From positions 1 to 13,986 of the forward strand of contig JAJDTE010000051.1 of assembly GCA_022827325.1 (NCBI GenBank): 13,986 bases of DNA. Direction: 5' to 3'. Under the pieces are notes generated by a model. It had not been told where the DNA came from. It did not search any database and saw only the letters and a program-made list of their open reading frames with translations. This document shows positions 6,770 to 13,900 of the stretch, one piece after another. A program made the translations under genes and the position numbers. Within the stretch, counting starts at the first letter, position 1. Every line of letters starts with the position of its first letter. This DNA comes from VYFG01 sp022827325. Lineage in GTDB: Bacteria > Pseudomonadota > Gammaproteobacteria > Arenicellales > Poriferihabitantaceae.

Positions 6770-8125
6770 ATGGCCAAGTCCAGTACCAAAGACGATTTCA
6801 CGCTCACGGACAACAGTACCGGCAAGTCCTACACGCTGCCCGCGCTCACTGGCAGCATGGGCAACCGCCTGGTGGACATCAGCAAGCTGTATCCGCAGAC
6901 CGGCATCCTGACCTACGATCCGGGATTCTCGTCCACCGCCGCCTGCAAGTCCGACATCACCTACATCGACGGAAACAAGGGCGTGCTCATGCACCGCGGC
7001 TATCCCATCGACCAGCTCGCGAAGCACAGCGACTACATCGAGGTCTGCTATCTCCTCCTGTACGGGCAGCTGCCGACCCCCGAACAGAAAGAGCAGTTCG
7101 ACACCGACATCAAGCATCACACGCTGCTGCACGAACAGCTGATCCGGTTCTACAGCGGCTTCATGCGCAGCGCGCATCCCATGGCGGTCATGGTGGGTGT
7201 GGTCGGTGCGCTGTCCGCGTTCTACCACGACAAGATGGACATCACCGACCCCAACGAGCAGCGGGTCGCCGCCCACCGCATCATCGCCAAGATGCCCACC
7301 ATCGGCGCCTATGCCTACAAGTACTCCCTGGGCATGCCGTTCCCCATGCCGCGCAACAAGTACACCTACGCGGAAAACCTCCTGCACTTGATGTTTTCCA
7401 ATCCCGCGGAGGACTACGACATCAACCCTGTCCTGGCCAAGGCCATCAACCTCCTGCTGATCCTGCACGCGGACCACGAGCAGAACGCGTCCACCTCCAC
7501 GGTCCGCCTTGCCGGTTCCTCCGGAGCCAACCCCTATGCCTGCGTGGCGTCCGGGATCGCCTCGCTGTGGGGGCCCGCCCACGGCGGCGCCAACGAGGCG
7601 GTCCTGAAGATGCTGGGACAGATCGGCACATCCAGTAACATCCCGAAATTCATCAAGAAGGCCCAGGACCCCGATGACAGCTTCCGCCTGATGGGTTTCG
7701 GCCACCGGGTCTACAAGAGCTATGACCCGCGGGCCACCGTGCTGCGGGAATCCTGCCACGAGGTGCTGAACGTTCTCGGCATCAACGATCCCCAGCTCGA
7801 ACTGGCCATGGAGCTCGAGCAGATCGCCCTCAAGGACGCGTACTTCATCGACAAGAAGCTGTACCCCAACGTGGATTTCTATTCCGGCATCATCATGAGC
7901 GCCCTTGGTTTCCCCACGTCCATGTTCACGGTGATGTTCGCCATCGGCCGGTCGGTGGGATGGATATCCCACTGGAAGGAAATGCTGATGGATGACCACC
8001 ACCGGATCGGCCGCCCGCGGCAGCTGTACCTCGGCGAGACGGAGCGGAGATTCAATCCCATGGACAAGCGCGGACACACGGAAAAGAAGACCAGCTGGAG
8101 CTGGCTGTGGGGCGGCGGCCGCTGA
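6770..8125 (+). CDS. gltA: Citrate synthase (type I, hexameric family)
   Basis: Condenses acetyl-CoA with oxaloacetate to citrate, the entry step of the TCA cycle, in the cytoplasm. The catalytic residues are visible: histidines in LHADHEQNAST (H233/H236), H271 in WGPAHGGANEAV, and D369 in DFYSGI. FGHRVYK (310-316) is the expected CoA/substrate segment. The ATG at 6770 is chosen over an in-frame ATG at 6734 because GAGGA (6758-6762) sits seven bases before it and the family N-terminus begins here. At 451 residues it is about 24 longer than E. coli GltA. The extra length is mostly a C-terminal tail after the usual RRFNPMDKR end, finishing WSWLWGGGR, which is unusual. It converges on the antiporter gene, 15 bases away. 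Confidence 0.97.
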   Translation: MAKSSTKDDFTLTDNSTGKSYTLPALTGSMGNRLVDISKLYPQTGILTYDPGFSSTAACKSDITYIDGNKGVLMHRGYPIDQLAKHSDYIEVCYLLLYGQLPTPEQKEQFDTDIKHHTLLHEQLIRFYSGFMRSAHPMAVMVGVVGALSAFYHDKMDITDPNEQRVAAHRIIAKMPTIGAYAYKYSLGMPFPMPRNKYTYAENLLHLMFSNPAEDYDINPVLAKAINLLLILHADHEQNASTSTVRLAGSSGANPYACVASGIASLWGPAHGGANEAVLKMLGQIGTSSNIPKFIKKAQDPDDSFRLMGFGHRVYKSYDPRATVLRESCHEVLNVLGINDPQLELAMELEQIALKDAYFIDKKLYPNVDFYSGIIMSALGFPTSMFTVMFAIGRSVGWISHWKEMLMDDHHRIGRPRQLYLGETERRFNPMDKRGHTEKKTSWSWLWGGGR

Positions 8126-8140
8126 TCCCGCGGGTCCCGC

Positions 8141-9082
8141 TCAGCTGAACAGCCAGGCCTGGCAGCCGATGTAGCCGGCGAGGAGCGCCGCGCCCTCCAG
8201 GCGGTTGATCTGCCGGCTGGTTGCGCAGAAGATCCAGAGCACCACGCCCGCAGCCGCCATGATTCCGAGCATGGCCACGCTGACGTCGCCCCGGGGCAGG
8301 GGCGTGATCGCCGCCGCGGCGCCGAGCACGCAGAACGTGTTCCAGATGTTGGAGCCGACGATATTGCCCACGGCCATGGACCCGTGTCCGCGCAGGATGG
8401 AGATCACCGAGGCGGTGATCTCCGGCAGGCTGGTGCCCACGGCCACCACGGTCATCCCGATCAGGGCTTCGGAGACGCCGAGCCTGGCGGCGATGTGAAC
8501 CGCCCCTTCCACCAGCCAGTGCCCGCCGAGGGACAGAAGTAGGATTCCGCCGGCGAGCCCGGCCAGCACACCGGCCAGGGATTTCCGGGCGGCGACGTCC
8601 CCCCCGACATCGATGTTGATGCCGCCCGCCTGCCGTCTCCGCGACACCCGGATCACCCAGACGACGTACACCAGCAACGCGGACAGCAGCAGCAGGCCCT
8701 CCAGGGTGCCGATCCGGCCGTCCGGCAGGAGCGTGCCGGCGATGGCGGCGAACCCCAGCAGCATCACCGGCAGGTCGCGCCGGAGCACGAACGGTTCGAT
8801 ATCGATGGGCAGGAGGATCGCGCTGACGGCGAGCACCAGGGCGATGTTGGCGAAGTTCGATCCCACCACGTTGCCGATGGCGATTCCCGGGGACCCCACC
8901 AGGGCCGCGTCGATGCTGACCGCCAGCTCCGGGGCGCTGGTGCCCAGGGCAACGATGGTCAGGCCCGTGACCAGGGAGGACAGTCCGGCGCGAAGGCCCA
9001 GGGTCACCGCGGCGCGGACCAGAAGCTCGCCGCCGCCGGCGAGGGCGCCGAGTCCGACCAGTATCAAGAGGATGTCCTTCAC
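8141..9082 (-). CDS. Calcium/sodium antiporter (YrbG/CaCA family)
   Basis: A 313-residue inner-membrane cation exchanger with about ten hydrophobic segments. The two inverted alpha-repeats of the CaCA superfamily are clear: GTSAPE (47-52) with GNVVGSN (70-76), and GTSLPE (216-221) with GNIVGSN (239-245). The acidic residues in these motifs coordinate the exchanged ions. A charged cytoplasmic loop (SRRRQAGG..., about 147-168) divides the halves. The family exports Ca2+ in exchange for Na+, but the ions for this protein are inferred. The frame opens with GTG at 9082; there is no in-frame ATG nearby and no strong Shine-Dalgarno. Confidence 0.93.
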   Translation of the reverse strand: MKDILLILVGLGALAGGGELLVRAAVTLGLRAGLSSLVTGLTIVALGTSAPELAVSIDAALVGSPGIAIGNVVGSNFANIALVLAVSAILLPIDIEPFVLRRDLPVMLLGFAAIAGTLLPDGRIGTLEGLLLLSALLVYVVWVIRVSRRRQAGGINIDVGGDVAARKSLAGVLAGLAGGILLLSLGGHWLVEGAVHIAARLGVSEALIGMTVVAVGTSLPEITASVISILRGHGSMAVGNIVGSNIWNTFCVLGAAAAITPLPRGDVSVAMLGIMAAAGVVLWIFCATSRQINRLEGAALLAGYIGCQAWLFS

Positions 9083-9148
9083 GGGGGATTTGGGCCTTGT
9101 TGGTTCAGTTTCCCTGAATCGTCCCTATATCTGGCTTCTGCCTTGAAT

Positions 9149-9154
9149 TACAAT
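9149..9154 (+). promoter_or_regulatory. Possible -10 element of the ycgL operon
   Basis: TACAAT matches TATAAT at 5 of 6 positions and ends eight bases before the ycgL ATG. Initiation about seven bases downstream would give an almost leaderless mRNA, consistent with the lack of a Shine-Dalgarno before that ATG. No good -35 is seen at the right distance, and the CTATAT at 9125-9130 is an alternative -10. Confidence 0.3.
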
Positions 9155-9162
9155 CCCCGGCC

Positions 9163-9420
9163 ATGCTGACCTGGGTCTACAAGAGCGCGCGCAAGGCCGA
9201 CACCTACCTGTACATCGATCGCAAGGACGACTTCACGCGGGTGCCCAGTTCCCTGCTGGACCTCATGGGCCGGCTGGACTATGTCCTCGAGGTGGACCTG
9301 TCCTCCCGCGAAAGACTGGCCCGGGCGGATATCGGCGAGGTGCGCTCCAGGCTGCACGACAACGGCTACTTCGTCCAGCTGCCGCCCGGGGAGACAGCAC
9401 AGGACAGGGCCGGACGGTGA
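9163..9420 (+). CDS. YcgL domain protein
   Basis: An 85-residue protein. The opening YKSARKADTYLYIDRKDDFTRVP..LL and the later LSSRERLARADIGEVRSRLHDNGYFVQLPP are the recognisable pattern of the YcgL family (DUF709), small proteins largely restricted to Gammaproteobacteria. The biochemical role is not established to my knowledge. The length is typical. It is the first gene of a tight run, with four bases to the next start, so it is probably co-transcribed with the two-TM protein and the rhomboid protease. No Shine-Dalgarno precedes the ATG. Confidence 0.92.
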   Translation: MLTWVYKSARKADTYLYIDRKDDFTRVPSSLLDLMGRLDYVLEVDLSSRERLARADIGEVRSRLHDNGYFVQLPPGETAQDRAGR

Positions 9421-9424
9421 TTCC

Positions 9425-9784
9425 ATGCTGACCAAGATCCTCTTCACCATCATCGTGGTGATCGGCGTTGCACTGTTTTTCCGTACCAAGAAGAACCCCC
9501 CCAGGGTACGGGAGGTGGCCGAATCCGGGGAGGAGTCCGCACCCTCCACGCGGACGGTGGTCTATATCCTGCTCGCCCTCATGGTGGCGGTGTCCATCGG
9601 CGTGTTCGTCCACAAGTGGCAGCAGGACAACCGCATCATCGAGATCCGGGTCACCACGGAATCCGGCGAGGTAGTCAACTACCAGGCCCGCCACAAGGAT
9701 ATCAGCGGGCGCAGCTTCCTCTCTCTGGAGGGCGTCCAGGTGACCCTCGGGACGGGGGACCGCGTGGAGACGCTGGGTTATTGA
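9425..9784 (+). CDS. Small two-TM membrane protein of unknown function
   Basis: I do not recognise this 119-residue protein. Residues 1-19 (MLTKILFTIIVVIGVALFF) form a first membrane segment, followed by a charged loop (RTKKNPPRVREVAESGEE). A second segment lies at about 40-60 (YILLALMVAVSIGVFV), and the last 55 residues (KWQQDNRIIEIRVTTESGEVV...) are polar with a beta pattern. Tight packing between YcgL and the rhomboid gene suggests co-expression. Its stop TGA overlaps the TTG start of the rhomboid gene (TTGA at 9781-9784), implying translational coupling. It could be a partner or a substrate of that protease, but this is inference from position only. Confidence 0.8.
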   Translation: MLTKILFTIIVVIGVALFFRTKKNPPRVREVAESGEESAPSTRTVVYILLALMVAVSIGVFVHKWQQDNRIIEIRVTTESGEVVNYQARHKDISGRSFLSLEGVQVTLGTGDRVETLGY

Positions 9785-10380
9785 GAACGCCGCTGCCCAC
9801 GGTGCCCGTGACACTGGCGCTGATCGGGACCTGCATCCTGGTCTACCTGCTCATGATGTGGAACCAGGAATGGGTGGTGCGCGGTCTGCTGATCTCGGTG
9901 TATTACCACCCGTCTCTGCCCGAGATCCGCGGGGGCGAGGTCTGGCGCCTGATTACGCCGGCATTCCTGCATTTCGGGCTCTTCCATATCGTCTTCAACC
10001 TGCTGTGGACCTGGGAGTTCGGCCGTCTGATCGAGAGCCGCCAAGGCGGTCTCATGCTGCTGCTCCTGTTCCTGGTCTGCAGCCTGGCGGCGAACATCGC
10101 CCAGTACCAGGTGGACGGCCCCGCCTTCGGCGGAATGTCCGGGGTCATCTACGCGCTCTTCGGCTACACCTGGACCCAGGGCTTCGCCAATCCCCGCTTC
10201 GGGGTCCGGCTCAATCCCCCGGTGATCTACCTGCTCCTCGGCTGGTTCGTCATCTGCTGGACCGGGATCCTGGAAAGACTGTTCGGACTCGGGGTCGCGA
10301 ACACGGCCCATACCGCGGGTCTGGTCTCGGGCCTGGCGGTATCCCTCGCCGTGATCGTCTGGCAGCGCCTGTTCCGCTGA
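9781..10380 (+). CDS. Rhomboid family intramembrane serine protease
   Basis: A 199-residue six-TM-type protease that cleaves membrane substrates within the bilayer. The catalytic serine is S120 in GGMSG and the catalytic histidine is H177 in HTAGLVSG. The TM2 oxyanion residues are conserved as H64, H69 and N73 (HFGLFHIVFN), with the same spacing as GlpG H145, H150 and N154. The L1-like region between TM1 and TM2 contains the expected WRLITPAFLH. Unlike GlpG it has no cytoplasmic N-terminal domain, since membrane segment 1 begins about ten residues from the start. No ATG lies in frame near this point; the TTG at 9781 overlaps the upstream stop as TTGA and gives the best start, with GTG at 9802 or 9808 as alternatives. 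Confidence 0.9.
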   Translation: MRTPLPTVPVTLALIGTCILVYLLMMWNQEWVVRGLLISVYYHPSLPEIRGGEVWRLITPAFLHFGLFHIVFNLLWTWEFGRLIESRQGGLMLLLLFLVCSLAANIAQYQVDGPAFGGMSGVIYALFGYTWTQGFANPRFGVRLNPPVIYLLLGWFVICWTGILERLFGLGVANTAHTAGLVSGLAVSLAVIVWQRLFR

Positions 10381-10413
10381 GCTGAGCCAGGCCGGGGCAC
10401 GGAAGCCTGACGC

Positions 10414-10430
10414 GCCGCCGCATCGGCGGC
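10414..10430 (+). repeat. 7-bp GC hairpin downstream of the rhomboid gene
   Basis: GCCGCCG (10414-10420), loop CAT, CGGCGGC (10424-10430). It lies 34 bases beyond the rhomboid stop and could end that transcript, but no T-run follows, so an intrinsic terminator is not supported. The rest of 10381-10530 shows nothing I can name. Confidence 0.35.
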
Positions 10431-10533
10431 AATCTGCTCCACGCCTGCCAAAACGCATTGCCGGCGCGCCCGAAAGCGGCTCAGTCACGCTCTGAACATC
10501 CGCGATTTCCGGAACCCGCCCCCGAAATCAGCC

Positions 10534-10563
10534 TTGATCCCGCCGAGTGCGCTGGGGTACATT
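10534..10563 (+). promoter_or_regulatory. Promoter of the T-box/ileS transcript
   Basis: TTGATC (10534-10539) and TACATT (10558-10563) are 18 bases apart, each matching 4 of 6 consensus positions. Initiation near 10570 would place the first transcribed bases just before the Stem I base (GACGGGG), which is where a T-box leader should begin. That agreement supports the call. Confidence 0.5.
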
Positions 10564-10570
10564 CCGCGCA

Positions 10571-10826
10571 ATGCGTTGACGGGGACGAGTAGTCCGGCCG
10601 CTGCCGGGACGCGGAACACCGGTTCCGCTTCCAGCGATCAGGGGATGGTGCAAGCCCTGACGGCATGCCGGGTGAATATCACCCCGGAGCAGCCCGCCGA
10701 AACGGCGCACGGTGTGTGCCGGAGTAGACCGGGCCGGATGCCTCCGATACGGGCCGGGGTCATGATGGTGACCCGATGAGGTGCATTCCGCGAGGGAGGC
10801 ACGAAGCCGGGTGGTACCGCGATGCG
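10571..10826 (+). promoter_or_regulatory. T-box riboswitch, isoleucine specificity, controlling ileS
   Basis: The leader RNA senses the charging state of tRNA-Ile. Stem I: GGGG (10581-10584) pairs with CCCC (10682-10685) below an internal loop, and CCGGC (10594-10598) pairs with GCCGG (10667-10671) above it. The loop carries AGTA (10588-10591) opposite GAA (10674-10676), the loop-E/S-turn, followed by specifier codon ATC (10678-10680), Ile. Distal Stem I holds a 7-bp hairpin (10611-10628) and TCAGGG/CCCTGA (10638-10660) around a GGTG-containing loop. Stem II: GCCCG (10692-10696)/CGGGC (10730-10734) with GGAGTAG (10721-10727). Stem III: GGGTCA/TGACCC (10757-10774). T-box CGGGTGGTACCGCG (10808-10821) matches AGGGTGGNACCGCG except for the first base. 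Its TGGT can pair with ACCA, fitting discriminator A of tRNA-Ile. Antiterminator pairing: CGCG 10789-10792 with 10818-10821, plus GCAT/ATGC (10783-10786, 10822-10825). Confidence 0.93.
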
Positions 10827-10836
10827 TATCCCGTCG

Positions 10837-10904
10837 CCCCGGCAGGTGATGCAAGGTTCGGTCTTCGATTGGCGGGCCCTTGCGTGATCTGCCGGGGTTT
10901 TTTT
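10837..10904 (+). terminator. Intrinsic terminator (attenuator) between T-box and ileS
   Basis: CCCCGGCAG (10837-10845) pairs with CTGCCGGGG (10889-10897), followed at once by seven T (10898-10904). Above a symmetrical GTGAT/GTGAT internal loop, a second stem GCAAGG (10851-10856)/CCTTGC (10878-10883) extends it. It lies 38 bases before the ileS ATG, so transcription must pass it to express ileS. This points to transcriptional rather than translational T-box control. Charged tRNA-Ile should favour termination, and uncharged tRNA should favour read-through. Confidence 0.88.
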
Positions 10905-10942
10905 CGTCCCGGCGTTTTACAAAGACACAGGAATCAAAGATC

Positions 10943-13900
10943 ATGGCATTCAGCGAAGTCAGCAGCCGCTACGACGGGCCCGCACTGGAGGCGGAGGTCC
11001 TCGAATTCTGGGACCGCGAATCGATCTTCGAGAAATCCCTCAGGCAGAGCGAGGGCCGGCCAAGGTTCAGTTTCAACGAGGGCCCCCCCACCGCGAACGG
11101 CAGGCCGGGCATCCACCATGTCCTGGCGCGGACGTTCAAGGACATCTACCCCCGCTACAAGACCATGCGCGGGTACCACGCCCCCCGCAAGGGGGGATGG
11201 GACACCCATGGCCTGCCGGTGGAGCACGAGATCGAGAAGAAACTCGGGATCTTCGACAAGAAGGAAATCGAACGGCAGGTGGGTGTCGCCGAATTCACCC
11301 GCCACTGCCGCGAATCCGTGATGACCTACATCGGCGAGTGGGAGGCCATGACCCGGCGCATGGGATACTGGGTCAACCTCGAGGAGGCCTACTACACCCT
11401 CGACAACCGGTACATCGAGTCGGCCTGGAACCTCCTCCGGCAGATCTGGGACAAGGGACTCATCTACCAGGGTTACAAGGTGGTGCCCTACGACCCCCGC
11501 ATCGGCGCCACGCTGTCATCCCACGAGGTAGCGCTGGGCTACCAGGAGGTGGAGGATCCCTCCATCACGGTGCGCTTCCGGCTGTCCGGCATGGCCGACA
11601 CCAGCTTCCTGGTGTGGACCACCACCCCCTGGACGCTGCCGTCCAACCTGCTCCTGGCGGTCGGGGACGACGTCGACTACGCGTTCGTGGAAACCGGGGA
11701 CGAGACGCTGATCGTCGCAGCCGCCCGCCTGGAAGCCCTGTTCGGCGACGCGGACTGCCGCGTGGCGAAGACGGTGAAGGGCCGGGACCTGGTAGGCACC
11801 CGCTACGAGCGGCTGTTCGACTTCCTCGACGTGCCCCGGGGCGACCCGTTCCGCGTGGTGGCGGCGGACTTCGTCAGCACGGAGGACGGCACCGGCATCG
11901 TTCATGCCGCCCCCGCCTACGGCGTGGACGACCTTGCCCTGGGGGAGCGCGAGGGTCTGCCGGTAGTACACGGCGTCGGCCTCGACGGCTGCTTCAGGCC
12001 GGAGGCCGCCCCGGTGGCCGGCCTGTTCTTCAAGGATGCGGACCCGGTGATCTGTTCCCTGCTGGAGGAGAGGGGTCTCATGTTCCGCAACGAGAAGGCC
12101 CGGCACAACTATCCGTTCGGCTGGCGCACCGGCGACCCGCTGATCTACTACGCCAAGGAGGCCTGGTACATCCGCACCACGGCCATCCGGGACCGGATGG
12201 TGGCCCTCAACCGCACCATCAACTGGGTTCCCGAAACCATCCGGGAGGGGCGGTTCGGCAACTGGCTCGAGAACAACGTCGACTGGGCGCTTTCGCGGGA
12301 GCGTTTCTGGGGCACGCCGCTGCCGGTGTGGACGGACGGCGAGGGCAACTACCACTGCATCGGCTCCCTGGCGGAACTCGAGGAGTTGAGCGGCGAGTCC
12401 ATGGCGGACGTCGACCTGCACCGCCCCCGCATCGACGGGGTCACATTCGAGAAGGACGGCAGGACCTGGAACCGCGTGCCGGAAGTGATCGACTGCTGGT
12501 TCGATTCCGGCGCGATGACCTATGCCCAGTGGCACTACCCCTTCGAGAACCACGAGACGTTCGAGGCGCACTTTCCCGCGGACTACATCTGCGAGGCCAT
12601 CGACCAGACCCGGGGCTGGTTCTACACCCTGCACGCCATCGCCGCGCTGGTGTCCGACAGCGTGGCCTACCGGAATTGCGTCTGCCTGAGCCATATCGTG
12701 GACGCCAACGGCAAGAAAATGTCCAAGTCCCTCGGCAACATCGTCGACCCCTACGACGTGTTCGACACCATCGGTGTGGATGCCCTGCGCTGGCTGTTTC
12801 TCGCCCGCACCGCCCCGGATGCGCAGAAACGGATTTCGGTGGACATCGTGCGGGAGGTGGCGGCGTCCTTCGTCAACACCTTCTGGAACACCTACGCGTT
12901 CTTCGTGCTCTATGCCCGGCTGGACGGCTTCGACCCGGGGCAGCGCATCCCGGTGGCCGAGCGCCCGGAAATCGACCGCTGGGTCCTGGCCCTCGCCCAC
13001 GGCACGCTGAAGACCGTCACGGAATGCCTGGATGCCTACGACGCCCGCGGTGCCGGCGAGGCCATCGAAAAGCTGGTGGACCAGCTCAGCAACTGGTATG
13101 TCCGCCGCAACCGCAGGCGCTTCTGGAAAAGCGAGGCCGGCGCGGACAAGCAGGCCGCCTACCTGACGCTGTACGAATGCCTCGACATGACCCACCGGAT
13201 GATGGCGCCCTTCATGCCCTTCCTGAGCGAGGCGGTATACCGGAACCTGGCCGGCCAGGCCCCGGGCGGTCCCGAGAGCGTCCATCTGACCGCCTGGCCG
13301 GAGGCGGACCCGGACTGCCTGGACGACCGGCTGGTCTACGAGATGGACATGGTGCAGCAGGCGGTGGCCCTTGGCCGCACCACCCGGGAGGAGAGCCGCG
13401 TCCGGGTGCGCCAGCCGCTCTCCCGCCTGCTGGTGAGCGCGCCGGACGAGCGCGCCCGCGCGGCGGTCTCAAGGCACGCGAGGCAGGTCGAGGAGGAACT
13501 CAACGTCAAGGCGGTGGAATTCATCAGCGGCGACAGCAACCTGGTCAGCTACCAGGTGAAACCCAACTTTCCGAGCCTCGGCAAGCGCTACGGCAAACTG
13601 ATGCCCGCCATCAAGAAAGCGCTTGCGGAAGCCGACGGCGTCTGGATCGCCGGGGAGGTCGCCGCGGGCCGGCCGTTCACGCTCGGAATCGAGGGGCAGG
13701 ATGTCACCTTCGGGCCCGGGGACTGTCAGGTGCTGACCGGCTCCGCCGAGGGCTATGCCTGCGCCGCCGGGGGCGGCTTCATGGTCGCCCTCGACACCGG
13801 CCTGAACGACGAACTGGTCCTGGAAGGCCTTGCCCGGGAAATCGTGCGGTCCGTCCAGGATGCGCGCAAGTCCGCCGGCCTCGACGTGTCGGACCGGATC

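Noticed and set aside
6743..8077. 444-codon minus-strand ORF
   Set aside because: Antisense shadow of gltA; rich in V, G, H and D with no domain signal.
10381..10942. Protein-coding ORFs of 60-138 codons in the ileS leader
   Set aside because: They run through structured RNA elements of the T-box on both strands and show no protein family features.
11516..13285. 589-codon minus-strand ORF
   Set aside because: Antisense shadow of ileS, which has all synthetase motifs on the plus strand.
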